A model generated the notes under the pieces. That model searched no databases and was not told the DNA's origin. It saw only the letters and a program-made list of their open reading frames with translations. Below, piece after piece: positions 25,458 to 35,832 of a stretch of 64,000 nucleotides of DNA; the stretch's first letter is position 1, and each line of letters begins with the position of its first letter. The DNA lies in assembly GCF_000785555.1 (NCBI RefSeq), contig NZ_CP009129.1, positions 1,054,001 to 1,118,000 on the forward strand, written 5' to 3'. This DNA comes from Planococcus sp. PAMC 21323 (GTDB taxonomy: Bacteria > Bacillota > Bacilli > Bacillales_A > Planococcaceae). The position numbers and the translations under genes are program-made.

Positions 25458-26099
25458 ATGAGATCACGTTTTAAACCATGGGCATCAGATTTAATCGATT
25501 CACATCCGGAGATTGTTATTCCGGACCCAGAAGCAAAAAAAGGCAAATGGCAAGAAGTTTTTGGCAACAAAAACCCGCTGCATATTGAAGCTGGAACAGG
25601 TAAAGGGCGCTTTATTACTGGAATGGCCAAAGCCAATCCAGACATCAACTATATTGGTATCGAACTATTTGACAGTGTAATTGTCACGGCTCTTGAAACG
25701 GTACTTGAAGAAGAGAATGGCATTCCAAACTTACGCCTTTTAAAAGTGAATGCGAAAAAAATCGCTGAGTATTTCGAAAAAGGGGAAGTTGATAGATTAT
25801 ACTTAAACTTTTCGGATCCATGGCCAAAAACGCGTCATGCTAAGCGCCGTTTGACGCATAAATCATTTTTGGAATTGTATCAAGCTGTTTTACCTGAAAA
25901 AGGTGAAATTCATTTTAAAACCGATAACCGGAAACTTTTTGAATATTCGCTTACGAGCATTTCGGAATATGGTATGTTATTAAAGGATGTCTCATTGGAT
26001 CTTCACGAAAACGAACCTGAATGGAACATCATGACTGAATACGAAGAAAAGTTTTCGGGAAAAGGTCAGCCTATTTACCGATTAGAAGCACAGTTTTAA
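25458..26099 (+). CDS. trmB: tRNA (guanine-N7)-methyltransferase TrmB
   Basis: 213 residues. SAM-binding [20 protein letters not shown] and the catalytic [20 protein letters not shown] segment are diagnostic for TrmB, which methylates G46 in the variable loop of tRNA. ATG 25458 follows AAGAGGATG. It sits 24 bases after ytlR and 31 before ytnP, as in B. subtilis, suggesting one transcription unit from thpR onward. Confidence 0.95.
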   Translation: MRSRFKPWASDLIDSHPEIVIPDPEAKKGKWQEVFGNKNPLHIEAGTGKGRFITGMAKANPDINYIGIELFDSVIVTALETVLEEENGIPNLRLLKVNAKKIAEYFEKGEVDRLYLNFSDPWPKTRHAKRRLTHKSFLELYQAVLPEKGEIHFKTDNRKLFEYSLTSISEYGMLLKDVSLDLHENEPEWNIMTEYEEKFSGKGQPIYRLEAQF

Positions 26100-26130
26100 G
26101 TTAGTTGATTTTGACAAGGGGGAAAAGGGA

Positions 26131-26985
26131 ATGCAGAATTTTCAATTTCACGAAATGAACTTAACTTGGCTTGATGGAGGAACTACATTTTTAGACGGTG
26201 GTACGATGTTTGGGGTAGTACCAAAAGTCATTTGGTCGAAACGGTATCCGGTCAATGAAAAAAATCAAATCGAATTGCCAACACATCCAATACTTGTTCA
26301 ATTTGAAGGGCATAATATATTGATTGATAGCGGTCTTGGTGATGGCAAATTGACTGAGCGTCAATTGCGCAATTTAGGCGTCTCAGAACAATCACGTGTA
26401 GAGGAAAACCTAGCGGAGCTTGGCCTAAAACCTGAAGACATTGATACTGTATTAATGACTCATTTACATGGAGATCATGCTGCAGGTCTAACAAAGTGGC
26501 AAGGAGAAGAGTTGGTTTCGACTTTCCCAAATGCCAAAATTCATGTGTCAGCTGTTGAGTGGCATGAAATGCAAAACCCGAACATCCGGTCACGAAATAC
26601 ATACTGGAAAGAAAATTGGGAGCCAATTGTCGACCAAGTTGAAACCTTTGAAGGTGAAAAAAACTTGTTCGGTGCAATTACCATGATTCATACCGGTGGT
26701 CACTCAAATGGTCACAGTGTTGTTAAAATGACCAGTGGCGATGAAACGATTTTGCATATGGGCGATATTATGCCAACGCATGCCCATCAAAATCCATTAT
26801 GGGTATTAGCCTTTGATGACTATCCAATGGATTCAATTTATGCTAAAGAAAAGTTGATGAAAGAAGCATTGGAAAATGGTTATTATTTCAGCTTTTACCA
26901 CGATGCTTATTACCGCGTCTTAAAATGGAGCACAGATGGCAAAGAAATTATGGAATCGTTAGTTCGCAAAGAAAAGAATGTATAA
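26131..26985 (+). CDS. ytnP: YtnP metallo-beta-lactamase-fold lactonase
   Basis: 284 residues. The metal site [10 protein letters not shown] lies near residue 112, with further ligands in HTGGHSNGH and the [11 protein letters not shown] region. B. subtilis YtnP is a lactonase-homologous protein that quenches N-acyl homoserine lactone-like signals and affects competing Streptomyces. ATG 26131 follows AAGGGGGAAAAGGG. It ends at a bidirectional terminator facing ytzB. Confidence 0.87.
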   Translation: MQNFQFHEMNLTWLDGGTTFLDGGTMFGVVPKVIWSKRYPVNEKNQIELPTHPILVQFEGHNILIDSGLGDGKLTERQLRNLGVSEQSRVEENLAELGLKPEDIDTVLMTHLHGDHAAGLTKWQGEELVSTFPNAKIHVSAVEWHEMQNPNIRSRNTYWKENWEPIVDQVETFEGEKNLFGAITMIHTGGHSNGHSVVKMTSGDETILHMGDIMPTHAHQNPLWVLAFDDYPMDSIYAKEKLMKEALENGYYFSFYHDAYYRVLKWSTDGKEIMESLVRKEKNV

Positions 26986-27010
26986 AAAAAGAGCCCATGG
27001 GCTCTTTTTT
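26984..27010. terminator. Bidirectional terminator between ytnP and ytzB
   Basis: AAAAAAGAGCCC and GGGCTCTTTTTT form a nearly perfect palindrome centred on ATG between convergent genes. Confidence 0.88.
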
Positions 27011-27325
27011 CTATACTTGTTTAACTTCAATCACGGCGCCTGTAAAAGCGTCAGCTAAAAATTCGAATTGCTGAAGTTCGTCTTCTTTATGACGTGTAAT
27101 CCCGCCTTTATAAACTTCAGTTGTTAATGCGTGTTGCTTATAAGGTTCAGTTTTCATGAAAATCCATGAACCATCAATCGGTCCTTCTTCTTTAAATGCA
27201 GATTTAACTTCTTTTAAAACATCATCTGCTGGATATAGTTTTTCTGAGCGACTATATAATTCTGTTACTAAATATGTTGCGGCGATTCCTGTAGCAAATC
27301 CAATAAGTAAATCACGATTTCTCAC
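27011..27325 (-). CDS. ytzB: YtzB-like PepSY-type protein
   Basis: 104 residues, the same length as B. subtilis YtzB. The N-terminal hydrophobic stretch LLIGFATGIAATYLVTEL is a membrane anchor or uncleaved signal. The remainder has the PepSY-like pattern DDVLKEVKSAF..EG-I-GSWIFMKTE and EFLADAFTGAVIEVKQV. PepSY domains often bind or inhibit peptidases. ATG 27325 follows GAGGAGG. Faces ytnP and is divergent from ytoP. Confidence 0.75.
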   Translation of the reverse strand: MRNRDLLIGFATGIAATYLVTELYSRSEKLYPADDVLKEVKSAFKEEGPIDGSWIFMKTEPYKQHALTTEVYKGGITRHKEDELQQFEFLADAFTGAVIEVKQV

Positions 27326-27491
27326 TAAAATCCCTCCTCTATATACTGAACAAATTGTACCATAAATATTTTGAAGGGCGAAATGATAGCCTGAAAGTCA
27401 TTAGACTTGAAAAAAGAGAAGACTAAACTGGAAATTATCTGAATAAAGCTCTAAACTTAATAAAGGCAACTTATTTAGGGGGAACATTGAT

Positions 27492-28565
27492 ATGAATTCT
27501 GAAACACGTGAAATGTTTAAAACTTTGACAGAGTTACCGGGAGCACCGGGAAATGAACATGCGGTTCGTAAATTTATGCGTCAAGAACTAGAAAAGTATT
27601 CAGATCGTTTGATTCAAGATAATTTGGGGAGCGTTTTTGGGGTCAAAGATGGTCAAGAAGATGGCCCACGTATTATGGTAGCAGGACATATGGATGAAGT
27701 TGGATTTATGGTTACACAAATTACGGATAACGGCATGTTGCGTTTTCAGCCATTAGGCGGCTGGTGGAACCAAGTGATGTTGGCTACCCGTGTAGACGTT
27801 ATCACAAGTGAAAAAACGATTCCTGGTGTTATTGGGTCTATTCCACCGCATTTATTAAGCGAAGAATTGCGCAGTAAACCTATGGAAATTAAAAATATGC
27901 TGATTGATATTGGAGCAGATAATAAAGACGATGCTCTAGCTCTAGGCATTCGCCCAGGTCAGCAAATTATCCCTTTTAGTCCATTTACACCAATGGCTAA
28001 TGATAAAAAAATAATGGCAAAAGCTTGGGATAATCGATATGGCTGTGGTTTAGCGATAGAACTGTTAAAAGAGCTGAAAGATGAAAAGTTGCCAAATCAA
28101 TTGTTTTCTGGAGCAACAGTAATGGAAGAAGTAGGTTTACGCGGTGCACAAACAGCGGCTACCATGATTCAGCCGGATCTATTCTTCGCATTAGATGCAA
28201 GTCCAGCAAACGATGCAACAGGTGACAAAAATGAATTTGGTCAGCTAGGGAATGGAACTTTATTGCGCATTTTAGATAGAAGCATGGTGACTCACCGAGG
28301 CATGCGTGAATTTATTCTCGACACAGCTGAAACACATCATATCCCTTATCAATATTTTGTTTCACAAGGCGGTACAGATGCAGGTCGCGTACATACAGCT
28401 AACGAAGGGATTCCGAGTTCAGTAATTGGAATTTGTTCTCGTTATATTCACACGTCAGCATCCATTATCCATACGGATGATTACGCAGCAGCGAAAGAAT
28501 TGCTAACGAAATTAGTGAAAGCAACAGATCGCACTACACTAGAAACCATCAAACAAAATGTTTAA
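27492..28565 (+). CDS. ytoP: M42-family aminopeptidase YtoP
   Basis: 357 residues. M42 glutamyl aminopeptidase/endoglucanase fold with zinc ligands in [46 protein letters not shown] and a C-terminal SASIIHTDD. Cytoplasmic peptide trimming. ATG 27492 follows GGGGGAAC. A weak terminator-like hairpin lies between it and the DUF84 gene, which is only 42 bases away, so some read-through is likely. Confidence 0.9.
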   Translation: MNSETREMFKTLTELPGAPGNEHAVRKFMRQELEKYSDRLIQDNLGSVFGVKDGQEDGPRIMVAGHMDEVGFMVTQITDNGMLRFQPLGGWWNQVMLATRVDVITSEKTIPGVIGSIPPHLLSEELRSKPMEIKNMLIDIGADNKDDALALGIRPGQQIIPFSPFTPMANDKKIMAKAWDNRYGCGLAIELLKELKDEKLPNQLFSGATVMEEVGLRGAQTAATMIQPDLFFALDASPANDATGDKNEFGQLGNGTLLRILDRSMVTHRGMREFILDTAETHHIPYQYFVSQGGTDAGRVHTANEGIPSSVIGICSRYIHTSASIIHTDDYAAAKELLTKLVKATDRTTLETIKQNV

Positions 28566-28592
28566 AAAAGTGCCTATGGGCTCTTTTTTTTG
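28565..28592 (+). terminator. Weak terminator between ytoP and DUF84 gene
   Basis: AAAAAGTGCC and GGGCTCTTTTTTTT can pair with mismatches. It looks like a degraded relative of the palindrome at 26984 (shared GGGCTCTTTTTT). Confidence 0.45.
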
Positions 28593-28607
28593 AAAGGAAT
28601 CACCAAG

Positions 28608-29126
28608 ATGAAAAAAATGCGTGCTGCAATAGCATCCAAAAATCCAGCGAAAATCAATGCTGTATCAAACGTACTTAAAACTATGGAATGGTCAGTCGAT
28701 TTATCGGCTATAGATGCTGATTCGGAAGTGTCAGCACAGCCTTATTCGCAACAAGAAACAAGAGAAGGTGCTATAAATCGAGCGAAAAATGCATTAGCAG
28801 ATTATGATTTTGCAATCGGTTTAGAAGGCGGCGTATATGAAATGGAAGGTACGTTGTACTTATGCAACTGGGGAGCGTTAGCAACACAAGAGGGACACGT
28901 ATTTACCGCTGCTGGTGCTCAAATTCCACTGCCGAAAGAAATTGCTGATGGTCTTCGGAAAGGAACAGAGCTTGGACCGATTATGGACGAATATGCCAAT
29001 GAAAGTGGAATTCGCAAACATAAAGGCGCAATCGGTATATTGACGAATGGATTAGTGAACCGAGGAGAAATGTTCGGCCACGTTGTGAAACTACTAATTG
29101 GACAATATCAACGACACAGCGATTAA
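28608..29126 (+). CDS. DUF84-family inosine/xanthosine triphosphatase-like protein
   Basis: 172 residues. ATG 28608 lies nine bases after AAAGGA; an upstream TTG at 28590 would overlap that site. AIASKNPAKINAVSNVL, ETREGAINRAKNAL and FAIGLEGGVYEM are the hallmarks of the YjjX/DUF84 family, which removes non-canonical purine triphosphates (ITP, XTP) from the nucleotide pool. EYANESGIRKHKGAIGILTNGLVNR is also conserved. No operon partner is obvious. Confidence 0.83.
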   Translation: MKKMRAAIASKNPAKINAVSNVLKTMEWSVDLSAIDADSEVSAQPYSQQETREGAINRAKNALADYDFAIGLEGGVYEMEGTLYLCNWGALATQEGHVFTAAGAQIPLPKEIADGLRKGTELGPIMDEYANESGIRKHKGAIGILTNGLVNRGEMFGHVVKLLIGQYQRHSD

Positions 29127-29185
29127 GTTGCATGTCATTGTAAACACCTTTAAAATAAATAGCAGTAATGTCAGGGGGAATCAGT

Positions 29186-29701
29186 GTGCCTCGAGCTAGA
29201 TGGATGGTGCCGCTACTTTTGCTAGTTGGTTTAATGACTGGCTGTAGCGCTACTTCAGAAAACCTGGTTATTCAAGGAATATCAAACGCAAAGGATGCGT
29301 TTGAAGAAGATCCAAAAACAGCTAATGAAACAATGGGGAAAACCCCTCTTTACGTACCTAATAGCTATGCTATTGAAGAACCGCAAGACGACTTTAATGG
29401 CTTGATAACCAAGGGTGGCGATTCTTTTTCTTTGTCTATTAATCCGAACGAAAAAGCGACGAGCACCCTGTTTTATGACCTGCAGAAAATAAACCCTAAA
29501 CAGCAATGGCTTGTAGATGAAAAGTTTCGTCAAAATGGCCGGTTTGGGTTTGTGACAGTAACAAAAATTGCAGAAGATAAGTTGGAACTAGTGGCTGGAG
29601 CTGGTGGCGTTAAAATCGTGACCATTTCAACAGAAAACGACCTTCCTAAAAATATGGACTGGATGATGAAAACGGTTCGTTCAATCGAACTCGATGAATA
29701 G
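29186..29701 (+). CDS. Putative lipoprotein of unknown function
   Basis: 171 residues. GTG 29186 follows AGGGGGA with a seven-base gap. The signal MVPLLLLVGLMTGC has the lipobox LMTGC with the acylated Cys near residue 20. The mature part has KTPLYVPNSYAIEEP and a FGFVTVTKI beta-rich region; I recognise no enzymatic motif. It lies 12 bases before ytpP, so they are probably cotranscribed. Homologues occur at the same place in related Bacillales (recalled, uncertain). Confidence 0.75.
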   Translation: MPRARWMVPLLLLVGLMTGCSATSENLVIQGISNAKDAFEEDPKTANETMGKTPLYVPNSYAIEEPQDDFNGLITKGGDSFSLSINPNEKATSTLFYDLQKINPKQQWLVDEKFRQNGRFGFVTVTKIAEDKLELVAGAGGVKIVTISTENDLPKNMDWMMKTVRSIELDE

Positions 29702-29713
29702 GAGATAGACCAA

Positions 29714-30031
29714 ATGAGAAAATTACAATCAACTGAGGAATTCCATGCATTAACAAATGAATCTGCTACGATTTTTATGTTCACTGCAGGTTGGTGTCCA
29801 GATTGCCGTGTCATTGATCCAATCTTGCCTGAGGTTGAAGAAAAATTCTCAGCCTATAAGTTTGTATCGGTTGATCGTGATCAGTTTATTGATTTGTGCA
29901 TCGAATTGGATATCTACGGTATTCCAAGTTTTCTAGCTTACGCGAATGGTCTAGAAACAGGTCGTTATGTGAGTAAAGACCGTAAAACACAAGCAGAAAT
30001 CGAAGCGTTTATTTCGAATTTATCACAATAA
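29714..30031 (+). CDS. ytpP: Thioredoxin-like protein YtpP
   Basis: 105 residues with a thioredoxin fold. The redox motif is GWCPDCRVID (CPDC instead of CGPC), and the cis-proline lies in YGIPSFLAY. RBS AGGAGATAG. A CPDC motif suggests disulfide reductase or electron-relay activity with its own partner. It matches YtpP, and ytpQ, ytpR and sftA follow in the B. subtilis order. A terminator separates it from ytpQ. Confidence 0.88.
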   Translation: MRKLQSTEEFHALTNESATIFMFTAGWCPDCRVIDPILPEVEEKFSAYKFVSVDRDQFIDLCIELDIYGIPSFLAYANGLETGRYVSKDRKTQAEIEAFISNLSQ

Positions 30032-30033
30032 CA

Positions 30034-30073
30034 ACAAAAACGGTTCGCCTAGCATAGGCTGAACCGTTTATTT
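30034..30073 (+). terminator. Terminator after ytpP
   Basis: AAACGGTTCGCCTA and TAGGCTGAACCGTTT pair with one bulge, followed by ATTT. Confidence 0.75.
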
Positions 30074-30095
30074 ATGAAAGTGAGGCAAACCAACG

Positions 30096-30911
30096 ATGAA
30101 ATCTACAGAACTTTTTAATATACTAAGAGAACGTATGCCAAGCCGCCAATTAGAGTGGAGGTTTGACCGAGAGAAAGATGTTGTAAACATTCAGCATAAG
30201 GAACTCGGCAAAGGAATGAGCATTTCCTTGCCGCAAGTGATTAATCGCTATGAAGCAAAAGGAAACTCAGCGATTCAAGAAATCGTCTATACGATTACCG
30301 AAACTTTTGAAGCTATGGAAAGAGAATCGAAAGGTGAAATGAAGTCGACAGATCATATTTATCCTGTTATTCGATCAACTTCTTTTCCAACAGAATCGAA
30401 TGAAGGTCATAAGTTTATAACAGCTGAACATACTGCTGAAACACGAATATATTTTGCATTAGATGCTGGCACTACCTATCGCTTAATTGACGAAAATGTG
30501 GTAAATTCATTAAGTCTGACTAAAGAGCAAATCAAAGAAATAGCGAAATTTCAAGTAAAAAAATTAAAGACCGCCGTAAAAGAAGATCATGTTGCCGGAA
30601 ATGTCTTTTATTTTCTAAACGAGAACGATGGTTATGACGCTTCAAGAATTTTGAACGAATCGTTTTTAAAAGAGATGAAAACAAAGATTACAGGTGACAT
30701 GACCGTATCTGTACCTCATCAAGATGTATTGATCATTGGAGATATCCGAAATGAAACGGGATACGATGTGCTCGCACAAATGGCTATGCATTTCTTTACA
30801 AATGGCAAAGTGCCGATCACTTCCTTATCGTTCATTTATGAAAATGACGAACTAGAGCCGATTTTCATTATGGCAAAAAATAGACCTAACGAGGAGAACG
30901 ATAAAAAATGA
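30096..30911 (+). CDS. ytpQ: DUF1444-family protein YtpQ
   Basis: 271 residues, soluble, of the DUF1444/YtpQ family. The N-terminal part contains VNIQHKELGKGMSISLPQV, and the C-terminal part DVLIIGDIRNETGYDVLAQMAMHFF. No catalytic motif is known for the family. Its stop overlaps ytpR by four bases, so translation is coupled. The sequence is regular, without signal peptide or membrane helix. Confidence 0.87.
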   Translation: MKSTELFNILRERMPSRQLEWRFDREKDVVNIQHKELGKGMSISLPQVINRYEAKGNSAIQEIVYTITETFEAMERESKGEMKSTDHIYPVIRSTSFPTESNEGHKFITAEHTAETRIYFALDAGTTYRLIDENVVNSLSLTKEQIKEIAKFQVKKLKTAVKEDHVAGNVFYFLNENDGYDASRILNESFLKEMKTKITGDMTVSVPHQDVLIIGDIRNETGYDVLAQMAMHFFTNGKVPITSLSFIYENDELEPIFIMAKNRPNEENDKK

Positions 30912-31519
30912 ATATATTTTATAACAAAGAAGGAATTGGCGATGTATTGCTCGTTCAACTACAAACAGAAACTCCAGAAAAAATTAACCCAGAACAATTT
31001 GGGGATATTACGTTGATTAAAGACGCATCGGGAACGATTGCAGGATTTAACGTATTCAATGCTTCAAGCTATGCAGAATTAGCTGAAGGACAACAAGTAG
31101 AAGTTTCTGAAAAGCTTGTAACCTCTTTGCAAAACACATTAGCTAAAAACGGTGTTGATTTTACGTTAGAAGTCGATTTTTCAGCGAAATTTGTTGTTGG
31201 ATTTGTGGAAGCAAAAGAAAAGCATCCAAATGCTGACAAATTAAATGTATGCCAAGTCGTTGTAGGAGATCAAGAAAAATTGCAGATCGTTTGCGGTGCT
31301 CCAAATGTTGAGCAGGGTCAAAAAGTTGTTGTAGCAAAAGTGGGGGCGGTTATGCCTTCTGGAATGGTTATTCGCGATGCGGAACTTCGGGGAGTGGCAT
31401 CGTCTGGAATGATTTGTTCAGCAAAAGAGTTGGCTTTGCCAAATGCTCCTGAGGAAAAAGGCATTCTTGTCTTATCTGAAGAAGCAGAAATTGGCTCAGC
31501 TTTCGAAGTAAAGGCGTAA
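30908..31519 (+). CDS. ytpR: tRNA-binding-domain protein YtpR
   Basis: 203 residues. The C-terminal half (about 95-200) is an EMAP/Trbp111 OB-fold tRNA-binding domain like the start of the phenylalanyl-tRNA synthetase beta chain: VGFVEAKEKHPNADKLNVCQV, IVCGAPNVEQGQKVVVAKVGAVMPSG. The N-terminal part is DUF4479. It probably binds tRNA or tRNA-like structures; its role in the cell is not established. It starts within the ytpQ stop (ATGA) and is followed six bases later by sftA. Confidence 0.9.
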   Translation: MNIFYNKEGIGDVLLVQLQTETPEKINPEQFGDITLIKDASGTIAGFNVFNASSYAELAEGQQVEVSEKLVTSLQNTLAKNGVDFTLEVDFSAKFVVGFVEAKEKHPNADKLNVCQVVVGDQEKLQIVCGAPNVEQGQKVVVAKVGAVMPSGMVIRDAELRGVASSGMICSAKELALPNAPEEKGILVLSEEAEIGSAFEVKA

Positions 31520-31525
31520 AGCAAT

Positions 31526-34159
31526 ATGAGCTGGATTAAAAACGTATGGAATCGCATGTTCACAGATACGGATGATGTCGAAGAAATTGACAAAGAAATC
31601 ATCTATGAAGAGGCCCCGACCGAGAAAAAAGAAAAAGCACCATTTCGTTTTCCGCTTATTCCAGATGAAGAAATAGATGGGTTTACCTATGATACAAAAC
31701 GTCCCGAGCCGCGTGCTAAAATGCCGATTTTTGATGAGCGAGAAAGAGAAAGTTACCGTAATGAAGTAGAAAGACCGGTTATGGGACCTAAAGAAGCGCC
31801 AAGTCGCTCATTACCGAAACCAAAACCAAAACGCAAAGCACCAGAACTGCCTATACAAAACGCTCGTCGTTTTGAACCAAGTCGTTCAGTTTCACCAGTT
31901 CATGGCTATAACGTTTCGCGACCTGAACCTATCCAAAAAAAGGTAGAGGAGCAGCGTGAAAGTAAACTAGATCGTGAGATGTATGACGAAGCTATTCAAG
32001 AAAAAGCAAGAGCTGGATTCCATAAACCAAGAATAAAGGTAGAGCCTGAAATCCGTTCTTCTTATGAAAAAGAGTCGGTTCAACAACCGAAGACAGAAGT
32101 TAAACGCGAATCACCAGCAACGAGCGTTGTATCGAATACAGTGGCATTTGTTATAGAAGCACGAGAGCGAGAAGAAAAAGCTTTATTATTAAAAGAAGAA
32201 GCTTTAGAAAGAGAAACAGAGCTACTCGAATCATCTCCAGAAATCGAGCCGGTTTCAAAAGGTGAAGAAGTAGAGGCAATTGTTGAAGTAGAATCCGAAG
32301 TGCAGCCAGAAGTGGAAATTGAACTAGTAACAGTAGATCAAGAAGCAAATACAGTTGCCGAGTTAACATCTGTAGAACAGCCAGAAACAGAAATTGAATT
32401 GTTTACAACAGAACAAGATTTAGAAGTGCAACCAGAGTTGGATGTAGAAGCGTATGCTGTTTCTGAAACAAAATCAGAAACAGAAGAAGTAGAAGAAACA
32501 ATGGTTCAAGAAGTTAAGTTAGATACAAAAACGCAAGTTGCACCAAAGCGTGAAAAAACTGTGCCATTTAATGTGTTAATGCTTAAATCGGACAAAGAGT
32601 CTTTGAAAAACAAGGACAAGTCGCTTTCTGTAACAGAGCCAAATTATGAAAATCCTGTAGCACAGGTGATAGAAGCGGAAAAAAAAACGGCAAATTTAGT
32701 TGAACAAGTCGAACCTCAATCAGATTTAATAGAATCGGTTGAACCAAAAGCTTATCAATTGCCTTTGCCAGAATACTTAATGGCTCCAGAAAATGACCGG
32801 AAAGATGAAGAATGGATGGAAGAACAAGGAGAGCGATTAGTCGAAGCCTTGTCTCACTTCCAAGTTAAAGCAGAGATATTGAGTACAGTGCAAGGACCTG
32901 CAGTGACACAGTTTGAACTAAAAGTAGCACAAGGTGTAAAGGTTAGTAAGATACGTAATCTAGCCGATGATTTAAAATTAGCCTTGGCAGCTCGAGACAT
33001 CCGCATTCAAGCGCCGATTCCTGGAAAGAGCTCTATCGGCATTGAAATTCCAAACCGCACAAGTCGTGCAGTCCGTATTTCTGAAATTATCGATAGTGCA
33101 GTTTTCGAAGAGTCGGAATCACCGCTTGAAGCTGCTCTTGGATTAGATCTAACAGGAAAACCTGTTACGCTAGATTTGCGAAAAATGCCACATGGCTTGA
33201 TTGCAGGTGCGACTGGATCAGGTAAATCAGTTTGCATTAATTCAATCTTAGTCAGCCTATTGTACAAGTCATCACCTAGAGATTTGAAATTATTGTTGAT
33301 TGATCCGAAAATGGTTGAATTAGCTCCATATAATCACATTCCGCATCTCGTTAGCCCGGTCATTACAGATGTTAAAGCTGCAACAGCTTCATTAAAATGG
33401 GCAGTTGAAGAAATGGAACGTCGCTATCAATTATTCGCACATAGCGAAGTCCGCGATATTAGCCGCTACAATAAACGGGTTAAAGAAAAAGGACATCATG
33501 CTCAGCATCTTCCATACATTTTAATTGTGATTGATGAGTTAGCTGACTTGATGATGATGTCGCCTTCAGATGTTGAGGATTCAATTTGTCGAATTGCTCA
33601 AAAAGCACGTGCTTGCGGAATTCACTTAGTTATCGCAACGCAAAGACCGTCTGTTGATGTTATTACCGGATTGATCAAATCGAATATTCCTACGCGTATT
33701 GCGTTCTCAGTATCTTCTCAAGTTGACAGTCGGACAATCCTAGATTCTCAAGGGGCAGAACGATTACTCGGAAAAGGGGATATGTTGTATCTCGGTAATG
33801 GCATGTCAGCACCTAGTCGTTTACAAGGAACTTTTGTGACAGATGAAGAAATTGAAAAAGTGATTGAACATGTGAGATTGCAAGGAAAGCCAGAGTACTT
33901 TTTTAAAGAAGAAGAACTGATCAAGCGAAGTGAATCACCTGCTGAACAGGATGATTTGTTTGAAGATGCTTGCCGCTTTATCATGAAGCAAGAAAGTGCT
34001 TCGACTTCTCTCTTGCAACGCAAATTCCATATTGGGTATAATCGTGCTGCTAGATTAATGGATTTAATCGAACAGCATGGCTTTATCTCTGAACAAAATG
34101 GCAGTAAAGCACGCACAGTTTTGATTACAGAGAATGAAATTGAAAGAGTCTTTAGCTAA
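31526..34159 (+). CDS. sftA: DNA translocase SftA (YtpS)
   Basis: 877 residues, FtsK/SpoIIIE family without membrane helices. Residues 1-410 are an acidic, poorly conserved linker rich in Glu, Val and Pro. The motor follows, with Walker A GATGSGKS near residue 562 and Walker B ILIVIDELADLMM. The C-terminal winged helix (LFEDACRFIMKQESASTSLLQRKF) would read polar DNA motifs. Soluble SftA acts at the septum in B. subtilis to clear DNA before division closes. It ends the ytpQ-ytpR-sftA run. Confidence 0.93.
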   Translation: MSWIKNVWNRMFTDTDDVEEIDKEIIYEEAPTEKKEKAPFRFPLIPDEEIDGFTYDTKRPEPRAKMPIFDERERESYRNEVERPVMGPKEAPSRSLPKPKPKRKAPELPIQNARRFEPSRSVSPVHGYNVSRPEPIQKKVEEQRESKLDREMYDEAIQEKARAGFHKPRIKVEPEIRSSYEKESVQQPKTEVKRESPATSVVSNTVAFVIEAREREEKALLLKEEALERETELLESSPEIEPVSKGEEVEAIVEVESEVQPEVEIELVTVDQEANTVAELTSVEQPETEIELFTTEQDLEVQPELDVEAYAVSETKSETEEVEETMVQEVKLDTKTQVAPKREKTVPFNVLMLKSDKESLKNKDKSLSVTEPNYENPVAQVIEAEKKTANLVEQVEPQSDLIESVEPKAYQLPLPEYLMAPENDRKDEEWMEEQGERLVEALSHFQVKAEILSTVQGPAVTQFELKVAQGVKVSKIRNLADDLKLALAARDIRIQAPIPGKSSIGIEIPNRTSRAVRISEIIDSAVFEESESPLEAALGLDLTGKPVTLDLRKMPHGLIAGATGSGKSVCINSILVSLLYKSSPRDLKLLLIDPKMVELAPYNHIPHLVSPVITDVKAATASLKWAVEEMERRYQLFAHSEVRDISRYNKRVKEKGHHAQHLPYILIVIDELADLMMMSPSDVEDSICRIAQKARACGIHLVIATQRPSVDVITGLIKSNIPTRIAFSVSSQVDSRTILDSQGAERLLGKGDMLYLGNGMSAPSRLQGTFVTDEEIEKVIEHVRLQGKPEYFFKEEELIKRSESPAEQDDLFEDACRFIMKQESASTSLLQRKFHIGYNRAARLMDLIEQHGFISEQNGSKARTVLITENEIERVFS

Positions 34160-34264
34160 TTGTAAGTCGTCTGCTGGTTTAGTGCAGGCGACTTCGGTTT
34201 TCTATTAATGTTCTTCAATGATAGAGACTTATCTATTGTTCAAATGTATTGAATACTGAAGTAT

Positions 34265-34293
34265 TTTTATAAAAAGTAAATTTATGATATAAT
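34265..34293 (+). promoter_or_regulatory. Extended -10 promoter of murC
   Basis: TGATATAAT (TG at 34285-34286, TATAAT at 34288-34293) is a perfect extended -10. The -35 hexamer (TTTTAT near 34265) is poor, as is common with extended -10 promoters. It lies about 85 bases before the murC start. Confidence 0.6.
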
Positions 34294-34379
34294 CATGTAC
34301 TATGTTTATCTTTACTAGCTATAGAAGTCGTTTGTCGATTTATGTAGACTAATTTTCAACTCCCACAGGAGGTCCATTT

Positions 34380-35693
34380 ATGACAGTTTTACATTTTACT
34401 GGGATCAAAGGTTCCGGTATGAGCCCGCTTGCACAAATCATGCATGACATGGGTAAACAAGTACAAGGCTCAGATATAGAGCAACATTTTTTTACTGAAG
34501 ACCGATTGCGTGAAAGAGGCATTACAATTTTGCCCTTTGATGCAAACAATATAGAAAAAGATATGACGATCATTGCAGGTAATGCATTTGGAGACGATCA
34601 TCCAGAATTGGTTGAAGCACGTGAGCTAGGAGCGACTATTATTCGTTATCATGAATTTTTAGGTGATTTAATGAGACAATACGTTTCTGTCGCGATTACA
34701 GGCGCACATGGTAAAACTTCAACTACTGGTTTGATGGCTCATGTGTTAGCTGGATACAAGCCAGTCTCATATTTAATCGGAGACGGAACAGGCGTTGGCC
34801 AAGCAGACTCGCATTTTTTTGTAGCTGAAGCTTGCGAATACCGTCGTCATTTTTTAGCGTATCACCCTGATTACGCAATCATGACAAATATTGATTTTGA
34901 TCACCCGGATTATTTTACTGGAGTCGATGATGTCTTTAAAGCTTTTGAAGAAATGGCTCAGCAAGTCAAAAAATGCATCATTGCTTGTGGCGATGATGAA
35001 TATTTGCAAAGAATTCAAGCACCTGTACCTGTCGTTTATTACGGATTTGGTGAAGAAAACGACTTTCAAGCAAGAAATATTGTGAAATCTGTAGATGGAA
35101 CTACTTTTGATGTGGTAATTCGCAACGAGTTTTTCCATACATTCAAGCTTCCAATGTTTGGAGATCATGCTATTTTAAATGCATTAGCTGTTATTTCACT
35201 TTGCCATTATGAAAGCATTCCAGCAGATATTATTCAACAGCAATTTGAAGATTTTGAAGGCGTAAAACGACGCTTTACACAAACTGCAATTGCTGACCGG
35301 ATTTTAATTGACGACTATGCACACCATCCGACAGAAATTCGGGCGACTTTGCAATCTGCGCGTCAAAAATATCCTGACCGAGACTTGATTGCTATTTTCC
35401 AGCCGCATACATTTACACGAACTCAAACATTTTTACAAGAATTCGCTGATTGTTTGACTGAAGCAGACCATGTTTACCTTTGTGATATTTTCGGTTCTGC
35501 ACGCGAAAAAGCCGGTACATTAAAAATTCAGGATTTAGCCGAAAAAATTGAAGAGAGCCGTATTTTACAAATAGAAGAAGTAGCTTCTTTAGCAGAGCAT
35601 GGCAATGCCGTTTATCTGTTCATGGGAGCGGGAGACGTTACAAAATTCCAAGAAGCATTCGAAAATATATTGAATACAGGAGAAACAGTTTAA
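34380..35693 (+). CDS. murC: UDP-N-acetylmuramate-L-alanine ligase
   Basis: 437 residues. The first enzyme of the peptide stem in peptidoglycan synthesis. N-terminal Rossmann [18 protein letters not shown] loop [14 protein letters not shown] near residue 104, central [10 protein letters not shown] and C-terminal [12 protein letters not shown] and FQPHTFTRT motifs are as in known MurC. ATG 34380 follows CAGGAGG. Acts in the cytoplasm, upstream of the MurJ flippase encoded earlier in the window. Confidence 0.96.
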   Translation: MTVLHFTGIKGSGMSPLAQIMHDMGKQVQGSDIEQHFFTEDRLRERGITILPFDANNIEKDMTIIAGNAFGDDHPELVEARELGATIIRYHEFLGDLMRQYVSVAITGAHGKTSTTGLMAHVLAGYKPVSYLIGDGTGVGQADSHFFVAEACEYRRHFLAYHPDYAIMTNIDFDHPDYFTGVDDVFKAFEEMAQQVKKCIIACGDDEYLQRIQAPVPVVYYGFGEENDFQARNIVKSVDGTTFDVVIRNEFFHTFKLPMFGDHAILNALAVISLCHYESIPADIIQQQFEDFEGVKRRFTQTAIADRILIDDYAHHPTEIRATLQSARQKYPDRDLIAIFQPHTFTRTQTFLQEFADCLTEADHVYLCDIFGSAREKAGTLKIQDLAEKIEESRILQIEEVASLAEHGNAVYLFMGAGDVTKFQEAFENILNTGETV

Positions 35694-35760
35694 CTTTCGA
35701 GTTAAACTGTTTTTTTCTGCAGGAATGAAACTGTTTTTGTCGAATAATAATAAAGACGGT

Positions 35761-35786
35761 GTTTAATCCAAACTGCTCAAGGGTAG
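35761..35786 (+). promoter_or_regulatory. SigB-type promoter of ytxGHJ
   Basis: GTTTAA (35761-35766), 14-nt spacer and GGGTAG (35781-35786) match the SigB consensus GTTTaa-N12-15-GGGwAw. It lies 47 bases before ytxG, whose B. subtilis counterpart is SigB- and SigH-controlled. Confidence 0.7.
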
Positions 35787-35832
35787 AAGTAGAAAAGGAT
35801 ATAACATAATTTATTTTAAAGGAGGAAACAAG

